Below, piece by piece: positions 7,964 to 16,924 of a stretch of 64,000 nucleotides of DNA. The notes under the pieces were generated by a model. The model worked only from the letters and a program-made list of their open reading frames with translations, did no database searches and was not told the origin of the DNA. This stretch comes from Bacteroidales bacterium MB20-C3-3 (GTDB taxonomy: Bacteria; Bacteroidota; Bacteroidia; Bacteroidales; UBA932), in the NCBI GenBank assembly GCA_035609245.1, contig CP141202.1:1364001-1428000 (forward strand), given 5' to 3'. The first letter of the stretch is position 1, and each line of letters opens with the position of its first letter. Position numbers and translations under genes: made by a program.

Positions 7964-9820
7964 TTATCCAAATATAACCATTTCACATTTACCACAGTCA
8001 AAGCCGAGTCTGAACCTCCTTCCGCCATTTACTAGATAAAGAGGCTCATCCATTTTCCCTCTGTAACCCTCGGAAGGACATTTTCCAATCTCATATTTGA
8101 TACAATATTTGCACCTCATAAGTTCTGCCTCCTGAGGAGGCTCTATCTCAAATGCTCTCTCTGTTTGTAGAGCTCCAAGCTCTTTGAACAATTCATCTGA
8201 GAGGGAGTTTGCGGAGTTCCCGAGATATGTTACCCTCTTCCCCTCCAGAGGCCTCCATGTGATTATATCTCTTCTGACCTCTACTCTTCTCTCGCATAAC
8301 CTTCTCTCACTCCATTGTCTCTCCCTTTCACTGTCCAGCCTTATAGCCAACTCTCTTCTTATACCGTTAAGAGCTGAGACAGGCAGGAAGGGAAGATCCC
8401 CACAGCCCTTTATTTCGGCCTTAAAAAGATATACCCCTGAACTTTTTGAAAGCTGTCCTAAAATACTTTCTGCTGCCCTCTCCCTGTTTTTAGCCTGATC
8501 AAATGGGCCCTCTGTTTTAAGGGTAACTTTTACACCATCTTCACTTACCCCCTCTGCTACAATTCCGGAAAGATCTGCATCTATGCAGAGCTTAACATCA
8601 ATTAGCCTTTTGGGCATATTTGCCTCCAGCTCTTTCTCAAACAGCCTGTTGTAATTCCTGTAAATATTTGTACCGGGAGCTATATCGGGCTGATCATTTA
8701 TCATCACAAATCCCTGAGATGCAACATTTACCCTCACACCCAAAACCTCTCCGTTCTTGTCAGTAAAACATATCCCGTCACCATTTTCAAGACGGGCAAA
8801 AGAGTCTAACTCTATTCTGGAGGAGCCCCCTCTTTCAAAATGAATCTCCTTAACTCTCCCTACCAACTCTCCCGATGCTTTCGCAATATCCCCGCTGCTC
8901 CACGCTCCCCTCTCACCATCAATAAAGAGATTTGTATATCCTCTGTTAAATGTGTTTTCCGGCCGGGGTGTAAATCCTCCATAAAGTCTTCCGCTTGATG
9001 CCTTGATGAATTTTTCATCCTTCTGAATAAAATTATCCAGCAGAGATCTGTAATACCTTACAACATTCTTGATGTATGAGATATTTTTCAATCTCCCTTC
9101 TATTTTAAAAGAAGATACCCCTGCATATGCAAGTTGAGGTATATACTCTCCAAGGTTGAGATCCTTCAGAGAGAGGAGTGGTTTATCTTTTACCAGAACC
9201 TTGCCTCCGGAATCTTCCAGATTGTATTTTGACCTGCAAGCCTGAACGCAAGAACCTCTGTTTGCACTTCTTCCTGCTATCCTCTCGCTCATATAGCACT
9301 GCCCACTGTATGAGACACACAAAGCACCATGGATAAAACTTTCCAGGTCAATTGTTGTATTTGCCCGAATCTCCATTATCTGTTCCCGGGAGAGCTCCCT
9401 GGCCAGGATAAGTCTGCTGAATCCAAGCCCTTCCAGCATCTTTGCCTGTTCAACACTCCTGATATTTGTCTGAGTGGATGCAAAAAGCGGAACAGGAGGT
9501 AATTTTGCTTTAAGTAGTCCAAGATCCTGAATAATCAATGCAGAGCAGCCGGCATTCCATGCCTGATTTGCAATCTTCTCAGCCTCCTTTATCTCGCTCT
9601 CATACAGGATTGTATTCAGTACAAGAAACACCTTAGTCCCAAATTTTGAGGCATACCGTGCAAGCTTCTCAACATCCTGCATTGAATTTCCTGCAGCCTC
9701 CCTTGCACCAAATGCAGGTCCGGCTATATAGAGAGAATCGGCACCGCAATCTGTTGCTGCAATGCCGATCTCTAAATTTCTGGCAGGTGCCAGCAGTTCA
9801 AGTTCTCTCCTTAATTGCAC
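7964..9820 (-). CDS. U32 peptidase-family protein (RlhA/TrhP-like RNA hydroxylation)
   Basis: 618 residues. The first about 300 are the U32 domain: LELLAPARNLEIGIAA at the start, and the signature FIHGALCVSYSGQCYMS followed by GSCVQACRSKY, whose cysteines probably bind an iron-sulfur cluster. The C-terminal part matches the longer RlhA/TrhP-type architecture and ends with more cysteines (CKYCIKYEIGKCP, DCGKCEMV). Relatives in E. coli hydroxylate 23S rRNA (RlhA) or tRNA (TrhP); which applies here cannot be decided. The start is GTG (9818-9820), overlapping the upstream TPR gene by 10 bases. Confidence 0.87.
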   Translation of the reverse strand: MQLRRELELLAPARNLEIGIAATDCGADSLYIAGPAFGAREAAGNSMQDVEKLARYASKFGTKVFLVLNTILYESEIKEAEKIANQAWNAGCSALIIQDLGLLKAKLPPVPLFASTQTNIRSVEQAKMLEGLGFSRLILARELSREQIMEIRANTTIDLESFIHGALCVSYSGQCYMSERIAGRSANRGSCVQACRSKYNLEDSGGKVLVKDKPLLSLKDLNLGEYIPQLAYAGVSSFKIEGRLKNISYIKNVVRYYRSLLDNFIQKDEKFIKASSGRLYGGFTPRPENTFNRGYTNLFIDGERGAWSSGDIAKASGELVGRVKEIHFERGGSSRIELDSFARLENGDGICFTDKNGEVLGVRVNVASQGFVMINDQPDIAPGTNIYRNYNRLFEKELEANMPKRLIDVKLCIDADLSGIVAEGVSEDGVKVTLKTEGPFDQAKNRERAAESILGQLSKSSGVYLFKAEIKGCGDLPFLPVSALNGIRRELAIRLDSERERQWSERRLCERRVEVRRDIITWRPLEGKRVTYLGNSANSLSDELFKELGALQTERAFEIEPPQEAELMRCKYCIKYEIGKCPSEGYRGKMDEPLYLVNGGRRFRLGFDCGKCEMVIFG

Positions 9821-10761
9821 TTAAGTTGTGTTTTCACTTTATATTCGGCAATCTGTTTGTATGTAGGATCAGTTAATATCTGTTTGTAATACCCGCAAGC
9901 CTTAGCGTTGTTCCCTTTGCCTTCATATGCTGTTGCCAGATTGTAAAGAGTTGATGCCTTATCTTTTGCATTTGTATCCATTGCATAATACTTCTCGAGT
10001 GTTTCAATTGCATCATCAAACTTTTTTAGTTGAACTGCAGAGAGTCCCATAAGCTTAAGAGACTGACCTGACTCGTTATACTCGTTTGATTTCTTTGCAT
10101 TTTCAAAAACACCTGCCCAGTTTTTTGCACCCATCAGAGCAGCAGATTTCTTGAGGTATATTACCGATAGTTGTCTGGAAGCGTTATCTTTTTCTCCAAG
10201 TTCCATTGCCTTTTCAAAAGCAGCTACTGCCTCAGCCTCTTTGTTTATACGGCTTAAAGCCATACCTGTTCTCAGGTAAGCTGTTCCGTTTTCAGGATCT
10301 GCCTTTATGACCTTTGCATACTCCGCAGCAGCCTCTGCAAATTTGCCGGTATTCAGAAGTTCATTTGCATCTGCCATCAATACCTGAGGGAGGAGTTCTG
10401 TTGCTTCTGTAACAACATCAGCAACAGAGTAGCTTTTGCCTGTCTCTATCGCCTTTTTTAGCTGTATTACAGCGCCATCAATATCTTTAGCCGCTGCAAG
10501 TTCTTTTCCGTATCTAAGGTGAATTTGCGGGATTATACTCTTTGCCTCCGCGAGCATTGTCTGACCCTCTTCACCCAGACCCTCAAGCATTTTCAGCGCC
10601 TTATTGAAATTTTCAAGTGCAGAGATGTAGTTGCCATCATTCAAAGATGTTGCTGCTGCATTATAGGTTTCCGTTGCTGCTGCAAGGTCTTGAGCCTGGA
10701 TTGTTCCGGCAGACAACAGTGCTACTGCACAAATTGCCAAAAATGTCTTGATTTGTCTCAT
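9811..10761 (-). CDS. Periplasmic TPR-repeat protein
   Basis: 316 residues with a Sec signal peptide (cleavage likely after TIQA, about residue 23) and about six tetratricopeptide-like repeats, e.g. YISALENFNKALKML, AAAEYAKVIKADPENG, AVAAFEKAMELGEKD and DDAIETLEKYYAMD. TPR proteins act as protein-interaction scaffolds; no specific partner is indicated. It is followed by the U32 gene with a 10-base overlap and is divergent from the M16 peptidase gene. Confidence 0.85.
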   Translation of the reverse strand: MRQIKTFLAICAVALLSAGTIQAQDLAAATETYNAAATSLNDGNYISALENFNKALKMLEGLGEEGQTMLAEAKSIIPQIHLRYGKELAAAKDIDGAVIQLKKAIETGKSYSVADVVTEATELLPQVLMADANELLNTGKFAEAAAEYAKVIKADPENGTAYLRTGMALSRINKEAEAVAAFEKAMELGEKDNASRQLSVIYLKKSAALMGAKNWAGVFENAKKSNEYNESGQSLKLMGLSAVQLKKFDDAIETLEKYYAMDTNAKDKASTLYNLATAYEGKGNNAKACGYYKQILTDPTYKQIAEYKVKTQLKCN

Positions 10762-10827
10762 CAGTTGTTTTTTTTAAACGATTCATGCAAAAATAAAAAA
10801 AAGTCAGAAACGATGCAAAATATTGGA

Positions 10828-10835
10828 TATATTTG
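10828..10835 (+). promoter_or_regulatory. Bacteroidota -7 element (TATATTTG) upstream of the M16 peptidase
   Basis: TATATTTG lies 35 bases before ATG 10871 in the divergent intergenic gap. It overlaps the longer in-frame start at 10823, supporting the shorter start. Confidence 0.45.
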
Positions 10836-10870
10836 TGATTGCTTATTTTAAAAAACAGATTAACTGCAAA

Positions 10871-13672
10871 ATGAAAAGATTTTTAACATCTATGGCGGCA
10901 ATTTTAATTGCAATTTCGGCAATTGCACAGATGCCCCAGAAACTTCCCCTTGACCCAAAAGTCAGGTCAGGCGTACTGGAAAACGGACTAACTTATTTTG
11001 TTGTCCAGAATAGTGAGCCTAAAGGACAGGCTGAATTTTACATTGCACAAAAGGTTGGTTCTATACTTGAAGAGGAGAGCCAGAGAGGTCTTGCTCACTT
11101 TCTTGAGCATATGGCTTTCAACGGAACTGAGAACTTTCCGGGCAATGGTGTAATATCATATCTTGAAAAGATTGGTGTTAAGTTTGGAGCAAATTTAAAT
11201 GCATATACTTCATTAGATCAGACCGTTTACAATATTTCAAATGTCCCTGTGAAAAGACAGGGTATAATTGACTCTTGTATGCTTATACTTAGAGACTGGT
11301 CTTGTGCAATATCTCTTACTGATAAAGATATTGATGAAGAGAGAGGCGTAATTCGCGAAGAGTTTCGTACAAGCAGCAGCGCAATGCTCAGAATGTACGA
11401 GAAGATTTTCCCCGAGATAATGCCAGACAGCAGATATGCTTACAGACTTCCTATCGGGCTGCTTGATGTTATCAATAATTTCACATACGAAGAGCTGAGA
11501 TCATACTATAACAAATGGTACCGTCCGGACAACCAGGGTATCATAATAGTAGGAGATATTGATCCTGTAGCGATTGAGAACAAAATCAAAACTCTTTTTG
11601 GAGCAATTCCTAAACACGAAAATGCTGCTGAGAGAATTCAGCTTCCTGTTCCTGACACTAAAGAGACACTTGTAGGAATAGCATCAGATCCTGAGGCATC
11701 TACAACCGAGTTGATGCTTATGTACAAACATGATGTGGTTCCCGTAGAGATGAGGGGTACTGCTGTTGGAATCGTAATGAATTTTATGAACAGTATGGTT
11801 TCAAGCATGCTCTCATCTAGACTTAACGAGATTGCTCAGAAACCTGAAGCTCCGTTTACATCTGCATACGCAGACTACGGCGGATACATTATTGCTCAGA
11901 CAAAAGATGCATTGAGTATTAGTGCAAGGGTTAAGGAGGGCAGAACAGCTGAGGCTCTTAAGATTATTACCAATGAGGCAGAGAGAGTTAAAAGACACGG
12001 GTTTACAGCATCCGAGTATGAACGCTCAAAGGCTACCTATATGAGTAACCTTGAACAGGTTTATAACGAAAGAGACAAACAGAAAAACAGCTACTATGTA
12101 AGTCAGGTTCTGAACCATTTCCTTACAGGGGAAGCATACCCGGGCATTGAGACAACTTATGCAATGTTACAGCAGGTTGCTCCTAATATTCCTATTGACC
12201 AGGTTAATCAATATGCAAAAGAACTACCAAGAGAAGAGAATATTGCAATAGCTCTTCTTATGCCTGAAAAAGAGGGTCTGGTAAAACCTTCAAAAGAGGA
12301 GATTCTTGCAATTTTTGAATCTGCAAGGAAAGAGGAAGTTAAAGCTTATGAAGAGACCGTTTCCAACGAGCCTCTTGTACCAGTTGCACCTGCAGCCGGT
12401 AAGGTTCTGTCAGAGTTAAAAGAGCCTATGAGCAGCTCAACTGTTTGGAATCTTTCAAACGGAGCAACAGTTGTTATTAAAAAGACCGATTTCAAACAGG
12501 ATCAGATACTTTTCTCAGCAAGTTCAAGGGGAGGAAGCTCTCTTATTGGCAAAGAAAATATTATTGAAACCAAAGACCTCGTAGGAGTGGCTACAGCCGG
12601 TGGCCTTGGAAAATACAATGTAACAGACCTGCGCAAAGTTCTTGCCGGAAAAAATGTAACAGTAAGACCAAGCATCAGCATAATGAGCGAATCAATAAGC
12701 GGAGCTTCAACTCCTAAAGATATTGAGACCTTTATGCAACTACTATATCTTAATTTCACCGGTATCAGAGAGGATCAGGAGGCATTCCAGACTTACAAAG
12801 CAAGACTTAAAGCTCAGATTGAAAACATGGATTCTCAGCCAATGTCTGCTTTCTCTGACACACTGCAGAAGGTAATGTACAACAACAATCCTTATGCAAA
12901 CAGAATGACCCTGGAGATGCTTGATAAACTTGATTATTCAAAATCTCTCGAATTATATCGCCAGAGATTTGCAAATGCCTCTGACTTTGTATTCACTTTT
13001 GTAGGAAATGTTGATGAAGCTATCCTTAAACCACTTGTAGAGACTTATATTGCTTCTCTTCCTTCTAACAAGAGCCAGAAAGAGAACTGGGCAAATGTTG
13101 GTTTGATCCCTGTTAAGGGCAAAGTTGTAAAGCATTTTGAGAAAGCGATGCAGACTCCAAAGGCAACAGTTTATACAATTATGTCAGGTAAAATTCCTTA
13201 CACTGTGGAGAATACAATCCTTGCAAGTTTTGCAAAGCAAGTATTTGATATGGTATTTACCCGTTCAATCCGCGAAGACGAGGGTGGAACATACGGAGTA
13301 GGGGTTAACATGTCTCTCTCTTATTATCCTGATGATAATTTTATGTTCTTGTTTGGCTTTGATACTGATGTGGCCCTTAGGGAAAAGCTTCTTGCCAGAG
13401 CACATAAAGAGATAGGTATAGTACTTGAGAAAGGTGTTAGCCAGGAGGATTTTGCCAAAATTATGGAGTATTCACAGAAGACATTCACTCAGAATCTTCG
13501 TGAAAATAATTACTGGCTGGGAGTTATCAATACAAGATTTATGCTTGGAAAAGACATGCACTCTACTTACGAAAGCACACTTAAGAGCATAACCCCTGAA
13601 AAGGTAACAAAATTCATTAAGCAAACATTAACTCAAGGCAACCAGATTGAGGTTGTAATGAATGGTAAATAA
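10871..13672 (+). CDS. M16 (pitrilysin-like) zinc peptidase, exported
   Basis: 933 residues from ATG 10871, which gives a clean signal peptide (MKRFLTSMAAILIAISAIAQ). The inverted zinc motif HXXEH is HFLEH at 76-80 (in RGLAHFLEHMAFNGT), with the downstream glutamate in EERGVIREEF. The size fits the tandem two-repeat M16B architecture: an active N-terminal half and a C-terminal half with no second HXXEH. Probably degrades peptides in the periplasm or at the outer membrane. The frame opens at 10823 but that region holds the promoter box. Confidence 0.92.
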   Translation: MKRFLTSMAAILIAISAIAQMPQKLPLDPKVRSGVLENGLTYFVVQNSEPKGQAEFYIAQKVGSILEEESQRGLAHFLEHMAFNGTENFPGNGVISYLEKIGVKFGANLNAYTSLDQTVYNISNVPVKRQGIIDSCMLILRDWSCAISLTDKDIDEERGVIREEFRTSSSAMLRMYEKIFPEIMPDSRYAYRLPIGLLDVINNFTYEELRSYYNKWYRPDNQGIIIVGDIDPVAIENKIKTLFGAIPKHENAAERIQLPVPDTKETLVGIASDPEASTTELMLMYKHDVVPVEMRGTAVGIVMNFMNSMVSSMLSSRLNEIAQKPEAPFTSAYADYGGYIIAQTKDALSISARVKEGRTAEALKIITNEAERVKRHGFTASEYERSKATYMSNLEQVYNERDKQKNSYYVSQVLNHFLTGEAYPGIETTYAMLQQVAPNIPIDQVNQYAKELPREENIAIALLMPEKEGLVKPSKEEILAIFESARKEEVKAYEETVSNEPLVPVAPAAGKVLSELKEPMSSSTVWNLSNGATVVIKKTDFKQDQILFSASSRGGSSLIGKENIIETKDLVGVATAGGLGKYNVTDLRKVLAGKNVTVRPSISIMSESISGASTPKDIETFMQLLYLNFTGIREDQEAFQTYKARLKAQIENMDSQPMSAFSDTLQKVMYNNNPYANRMTLEMLDKLDYSKSLELYRQRFANASDFVFTFVGNVDEAILKPLVETYIASLPSNKSQKENWANVGLIPVKGKVVKHFEKAMQTPKATVYTIMSGKIPYTVENTILASFAKQVFDMVFTRSIREDEGGTYGVGVNMSLSYYPDDNFMFLFGFDTDVALREKLLARAHKEIGIVLEKGVSQEDFAKIMEYSQKTFTQNLRENNYWLGVINTRFMLGKDMHSTYESTLKSITPEKVTKFIKQTLTQGNQIEVVMNGK

Positions 13673-13678
13673 ACAAGT

Positions 13679-14266
13679 ATGAGCCCTGTTATAGAGATTG
13701 GCAATTGCCTCGTTTCTTCTGAAATACTGACCGAGAAATTTGCTTGCGACTATCCCGTTTGTCACGGCGTATGCTGTATAATTGGTGATAGCGGAGCACC
13801 TCTTGAAAAAGAGGAGTGCTCTCTCTTAAAGGGTGAATATGAAAAATTTAAAAACGAACTCAGAGACGAGGGGATTCGCTCAATTGAGGAGCAGGGTCCC
13901 TTTGTCCTTGATTCTGACGGGGATTTTGTAACCCCGCTTATTAACGGAGAGGAGTGTGCCTACACTCTCTTTGATAATTCAGATAATTGCTTCTGCGGGA
14001 TTGAGGTGGCGTGGAATAAAAAAATGACAACATTCAGAAAACCAATATCCTGCTGGCTTTACCCTATAAGGGTATCAAAATTGTCAAATGGAATGACTGC
14101 ACTGAATTTGCACAAATGGCACATATGCACCGATGCATTTAAAAAAGGGAAAAAAGAGGGGATTCCCGTATATCAGTTTTTACGGGAACCCCTTATTTTT
14201 GCCTTTGGAGAGGAGTTTTGGACACAGCTTGACATCGCTTACAAAGAGCTTTTCTGCTCTGAATAG
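13679..14266 (+). CDS. DUF3109-family cysteine-rich protein
   Basis: 195 residues with many conserved cysteines: FACDYPVCHGVCC near residues 22-32, then EECS, EECAY, NCFCGIEV, ISCWLYPI and HICTDAF. These point to a metal or iron-sulfur site, matching the DUF3109 family (related to the CxxCxxCC zinc/iron-chelating families). No function is established. It starts 6 bases after the M16 stop, so probably co-transcribed. Its last 40 codons hold the terminator of the convergent ispB operon. Confidence 0.85.
   Translation: MSPVIEIGNCLVSSEILTEKFACDYPVCHGVCCIIGDSGAPLEKEECSLLKGEYEKFKNELRDEGIRSIEEQGPFVLDSDGDFVTPLINGEECAYTLFDNSDNCFCGIEVAWNKKMTTFRKPISCWLYPIRVSKLSNGMTALNLHKWHICTDAFKKGKKEGIPVYQFLREPLIFAFGEEFWTQLDIAYKELFCSE
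14141..14192 (-). terminator. Intrinsic terminator of the trxA-to-ispB unit, inside the DUF3109 gene
   Basis: On the minus strand, a 12-bp stem (14181-14192 with 14158-14170, one bulged base) is followed by a T-rich tail with two runs of six T (14141-14157). It lies about 80 bases past the ispB stop and within DUF3109 coding sequence. Confidence 0.75.
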
Positions 14267-14272
14267 TTGAGT

Positions 14273-15247
14273 CTACCTCTCTCTGCTTCCCATATACTTT
14301 GTCAAAGAGATCAAATGTGATTTGTAAATATTGTCCGGAAGAACATCCAGAGACTCTATTGCTATTGAACAATGCTCCTCAAGAGCTCTCTGAGCAATAA
14401 TTTTCCCTTCGTATTTTTCAACTAATTTATAAGCTTTCAGAGCAAGAGTATTATCCTCCGGATAAGCATCCTTTACCGCTTTTAACATCTCCTCCCGATC
14501 AGAGGACTCAGCCCTTTTAAGCGCTGCTATGAGCGGAAGAGTTAACTTTTTTTCCATTATATCACCACCTGCTGGTTTCCCTGTGTCCATCTGAGGTGCA
14601 TAGTCAAAAATATCATCCTTAATCTGGAAAGCGAGCCCCAGATGATATGCAAACCTGCCCATACTATCCACCACCTCTTTTCCGGGATTCATTGTAAAGA
14701 CGGCACTCTCCACAGCTGCTACGAACAGACTTGATGTCTTCTGACCAATAATTTTGTAGTAATCCTCCTCAGTAGTATCCAGTGAAGAGGCCTTCTGCAT
14801 CTGAAATATCTCACCCTCAGCCAGCTCCTGAACAGCCTTGGTAAAATAGCTCATTACACCCATATCCTTGTCATTTACAATAAGGGAGAGTGCCTTTGCC
14901 AGCCAATAATCACCTGTAAGTACAGATGCTGCCGGATTAAATCTGGATTGTACTGTTTCAGTCCCCCTTCTGTATTTAGAGTCGTCTGCCACATCGTCAT
15001 GAAGAAGAGTTGCTGTATGAATCATTTCAGAGACAACAGCACATGAAATAGTAAGTCTGTATGGTTTACCAAGTGCCCTGGCTGCAAGAATTGAGAGAAG
15101 AGGCCTTACCTGTTTCCCGTTATTCTCAACTAAGTAAGAGTTAATGGTATTAAGGAGATCAGAGCTGCTGACAAGTGTCTCTTTGAGAACTCTTTCGAAT
15201 TCTCCCCACTCTTCACCGATATCCTCTTTAATTTTATTTATGTCCAT
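14273..15247 (-). CDS. Long-chain trans-polyprenyl diphosphate synthase
   Basis: 324 residues. The first aspartate-rich motif is LLHDDVADD (Asp84-Asp88) and the second is KDDIFDY (211-215). The residue five places before the first motif is alanine (Ala79), not aromatic, which in this family goes with long products such as the octa- or decaprenyl side chain of menaquinone. It condenses isopentenyl diphosphate on an allylic primer. Resembles ispB/hepT-type enzymes; chain length is inferred only. It is the last gene of a minus-strand run after the LOG-family gene. Confidence 0.9.
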   Translation of the reverse strand: MDINKIKEDIGEEWGEFERVLKETLVSSSDLLNTINSYLVENNGKQVRPLLSILAARALGKPYRLTISCAVVSEMIHTATLLHDDVADDSKYRRGTETVQSRFNPAASVLTGDYWLAKALSLIVNDKDMGVMSYFTKAVQELAEGEIFQMQKASSLDTTEEDYYKIIGQKTSSLFVAAVESAVFTMNPGKEVVDSMGRFAYHLGLAFQIKDDIFDYAPQMDTGKPAGGDIMEKKLTLPLIAALKRAESSDREEMLKAVKDAYPEDNTLALKAYKLVEKYEGKIIAQRALEEHCSIAIESLDVLPDNIYKSHLISLTKYMGSRER

Positions 15248-15259
15248 CTATGCTATGGT

Positions 15260-15841
15260 TTAGGCAGGAGCATAATGAGCAGGATGCATTCTCTGAGGAA
15301 CAGCACATTCAAGCAATTCAACCAGCTCTTCTGTACTTTGAGCTATTATTAGTGAGTCACTCCAGTTACTGTTAAGCATTTTCTCATTCACAAGATGTTC
15401 AAACATCTTTAGCATTGGATCAAAAAATCCGTCAAGATTCAGAATTGCAACACACCCCTCGTAAATACCCAGCCTCTTTAGAGTGTAGGTCTCGATAAAC
15501 TCCTCAATGGTCCCTATTCCTCCGGGAAGAGCAACCACAGCATGAGTATTTTCTCTTAAGAGCTCCTTACGCCTGGCCATTGAATCTACTAAAATAAGGT
15601 TTTGCAGAGAGCGGTGCTCCAGTTCAATCTCCTTCATAAAAGAGGGCATTACACCCTCAATATCACCACCGAGATCAAGCATCCTGTCAATAATAATTCC
15701 CATAAGACCTCTGCGACTCCCACCGCATACAATGGTCCAATTACGGCCGGAAGCCGCCTCAGCAAAGGTGTTGGCGGCCTCCAGATATTTTTTGTCCAGC
15801 ACATTGCTGGAAGAACAGTAGACGCAGATTCTCTTTCCCAT
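15260..15841 (-). CDS. LOG-family nucleotide 5'-monophosphate phosphoribohydrolase (TIGR00730)
   Basis: 193 residues, Rossmann-like. GGSRRGLMG (about 41-49) and the diagnostic PGGIGTIEEF (PGGxGTxxE, about 105-114) define the lysine-decarboxylase-like LOG family, which releases free bases from nucleoside monophosphates (cytokinin riboside phosphates in plants; the bacterial substrate is usually unknown). The start ICVYCSSS is typical. It lies between the barrel protein gene and the polyprenyl synthase on the same strand. Confidence 0.9.
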   Translation of the reverse strand: MGKRICVYCSSSNVLDKKYLEAANTFAEAASGRNWTIVCGGSRRGLMGIIIDRMLDLGGDIEGVMPSFMKEIELEHRSLQNLILVDSMARRKELLRENTHAVVALPGGIGTIEEFIETYTLKRLGIYEGCVAILNLDGFFDPMLKMFEHLVNEKMLNSNWSDSLIIAQSTEELVELLECAVPQRMHPAHYAPA

Positions 15842-15847
15842 TATTAT

Positions 15848-16525
15848 TTAAAACATAAGAGCAACCGAGAGCTGAAACCCCTGAAGTTTAGCATTTTCGT
15901 ATTTTTGAGCCCATGTTGTATTTGTTGCCGACTCCAACCTGCCAAGACCCCAGTTGTATTTCCCTACAATCTGCAGTTTCCATATATCAAGACCAACACC
16001 TGCACCAACTCCGTAGTTAAATCTGTTAATGTTATCCCATTCCTGATCCTCCAGGTCTGCACCCTTCTGGAGAGCAAAAGATACATATGGACTTACAAAA
16101 ACAAATGGTCTGAATAGTAGCATATCTATCCCCAGCTGGATGTTTATTGGAAGAGTCAGATAGTCAAGCTCAATTTCTGCCGGATTGAATGTGTCGTCAA
16201 TAATAACTTGAGGGTATTGGGATGACACATAATAGGAAGATGGGGAAAACCGACCCTCTGCAGGGATGTCAGCAATATGCGTCTTTACCTTTGAGTAGAG
16301 AAGCTCAGGCTGAAGAGCAATGCCCAGTAGCGGAACCTTTATTTGCCAGGCTATACCAAAATGATAACCTGTCTGGCTTTTCCAGGCATTATCAACAGAA
16401 CCGCTCTGAGTAACATCTTCAAGAGTGTTAAAATTCAGTCCCGCCTTAATACCAAATCTTGACTGCGCCCCGGCAAAGGATGCTGTCATAATAAGCGCCA
16501 ATGCAAGGGTTATAAACTTTTTCAT
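15848..16525 (-). CDS. PorT-like outer-membrane beta-barrel protein
   Basis: 225 residues with a signal peptide (cleaved after FAGA, about residue 20). Alternating beta-strand patterning follows, with SRFGIKAGLNFNTL at the start, SYYVSSQYPQVIIDD in the middle and a terminal strand LQGFQLSVALMF ending in the C-terminal phenylalanine expected for an outer-membrane protein. The family (outer membrane protein beta-barrel) is abundant in Bacteroidota; some members act in type IX secretion, but nothing here shows that role. Confidence 0.85.
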   Translation of the reverse strand: MKKFITLALALIMTASFAGAQSRFGIKAGLNFNTLEDVTQSGSVDNAWKSQTGYHFGIAWQIKVPLLGIALQPELLYSKVKTHIADIPAEGRFSPSSYYVSSQYPQVIIDDTFNPAEIELDYLTLPINIQLGIDMLLFRPFVFVSPYVSFALQKGADLEDQEWDNINRFNYGVGAGVGLDIWKLQIVGKYNWGLGRLESATNTTWAQKYENAKLQGFQLSVALMF

Positions 16526-16530
16526 AACTT

Positions 16531-16848
16531 TTAAATAAGAGAATTGATCTTAGCTATAATATTAGCTTTGGAAGTAGATCCGACAATCTTATCCACAACC
16601 TCACCATTCTTAAAGAAGAGAAGAGTAGGAATATTACGGATTCCAAACTTAACAGGTACCTCCGAACTATTATCAACATCGCATTTTGCAATCACAGCTT
16701 TGCCCTCGTACTCAGCAGCAAGCTCCTCAACTATTGGAGCTATGACTCTGCACGGTCCACACCATGGAGCCCAGAAATCCACAAGTACAGGTTTATCTGA
16801 TTTGATCACTATCTCATTGAAATTCGAATCGTTAACTGCTATTGCCAT
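16531..16848 (-). CDS. trxA: Thioredoxin
   Basis: 105 residues, a canonical thioredoxin. The redox motif WCGPC has Cys30 and Cys33 within VDFWAPWCGPCR. The cis-proline is in IRNIPTLLFF, and the end GSTSKANIIAKINSL is typical. No signal peptide, so cytoplasmic. It leads the minus-strand run trxA - barrel protein - LOG - polyprenyl synthase, with gaps of 5 to 12 bases. Confidence 0.97.
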   Translation of the reverse strand: MAIAVNDSNFNEIVIKSDKPVLVDFWAPWCGPCRVIAPIVEELAAEYEGKAVIAKCDVDNSSEVPVKFGIRNIPTLLFFKNGEVVDKIVGSTSKANIIAKINSLI

Positions 16849-16924
16849 AATTATTTATAAATTTAATAGTTAATATTTTTTGCTTGGATGTGAATGCTAA
16901 ATTAACACCATTTTTTCTAAAAAC

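Noticed and set aside
10823-10870. Earlier in-frame start of the M16 peptidase
   Set aside because: It overlaps the TATATTTG promoter box and would bury the signal peptide.
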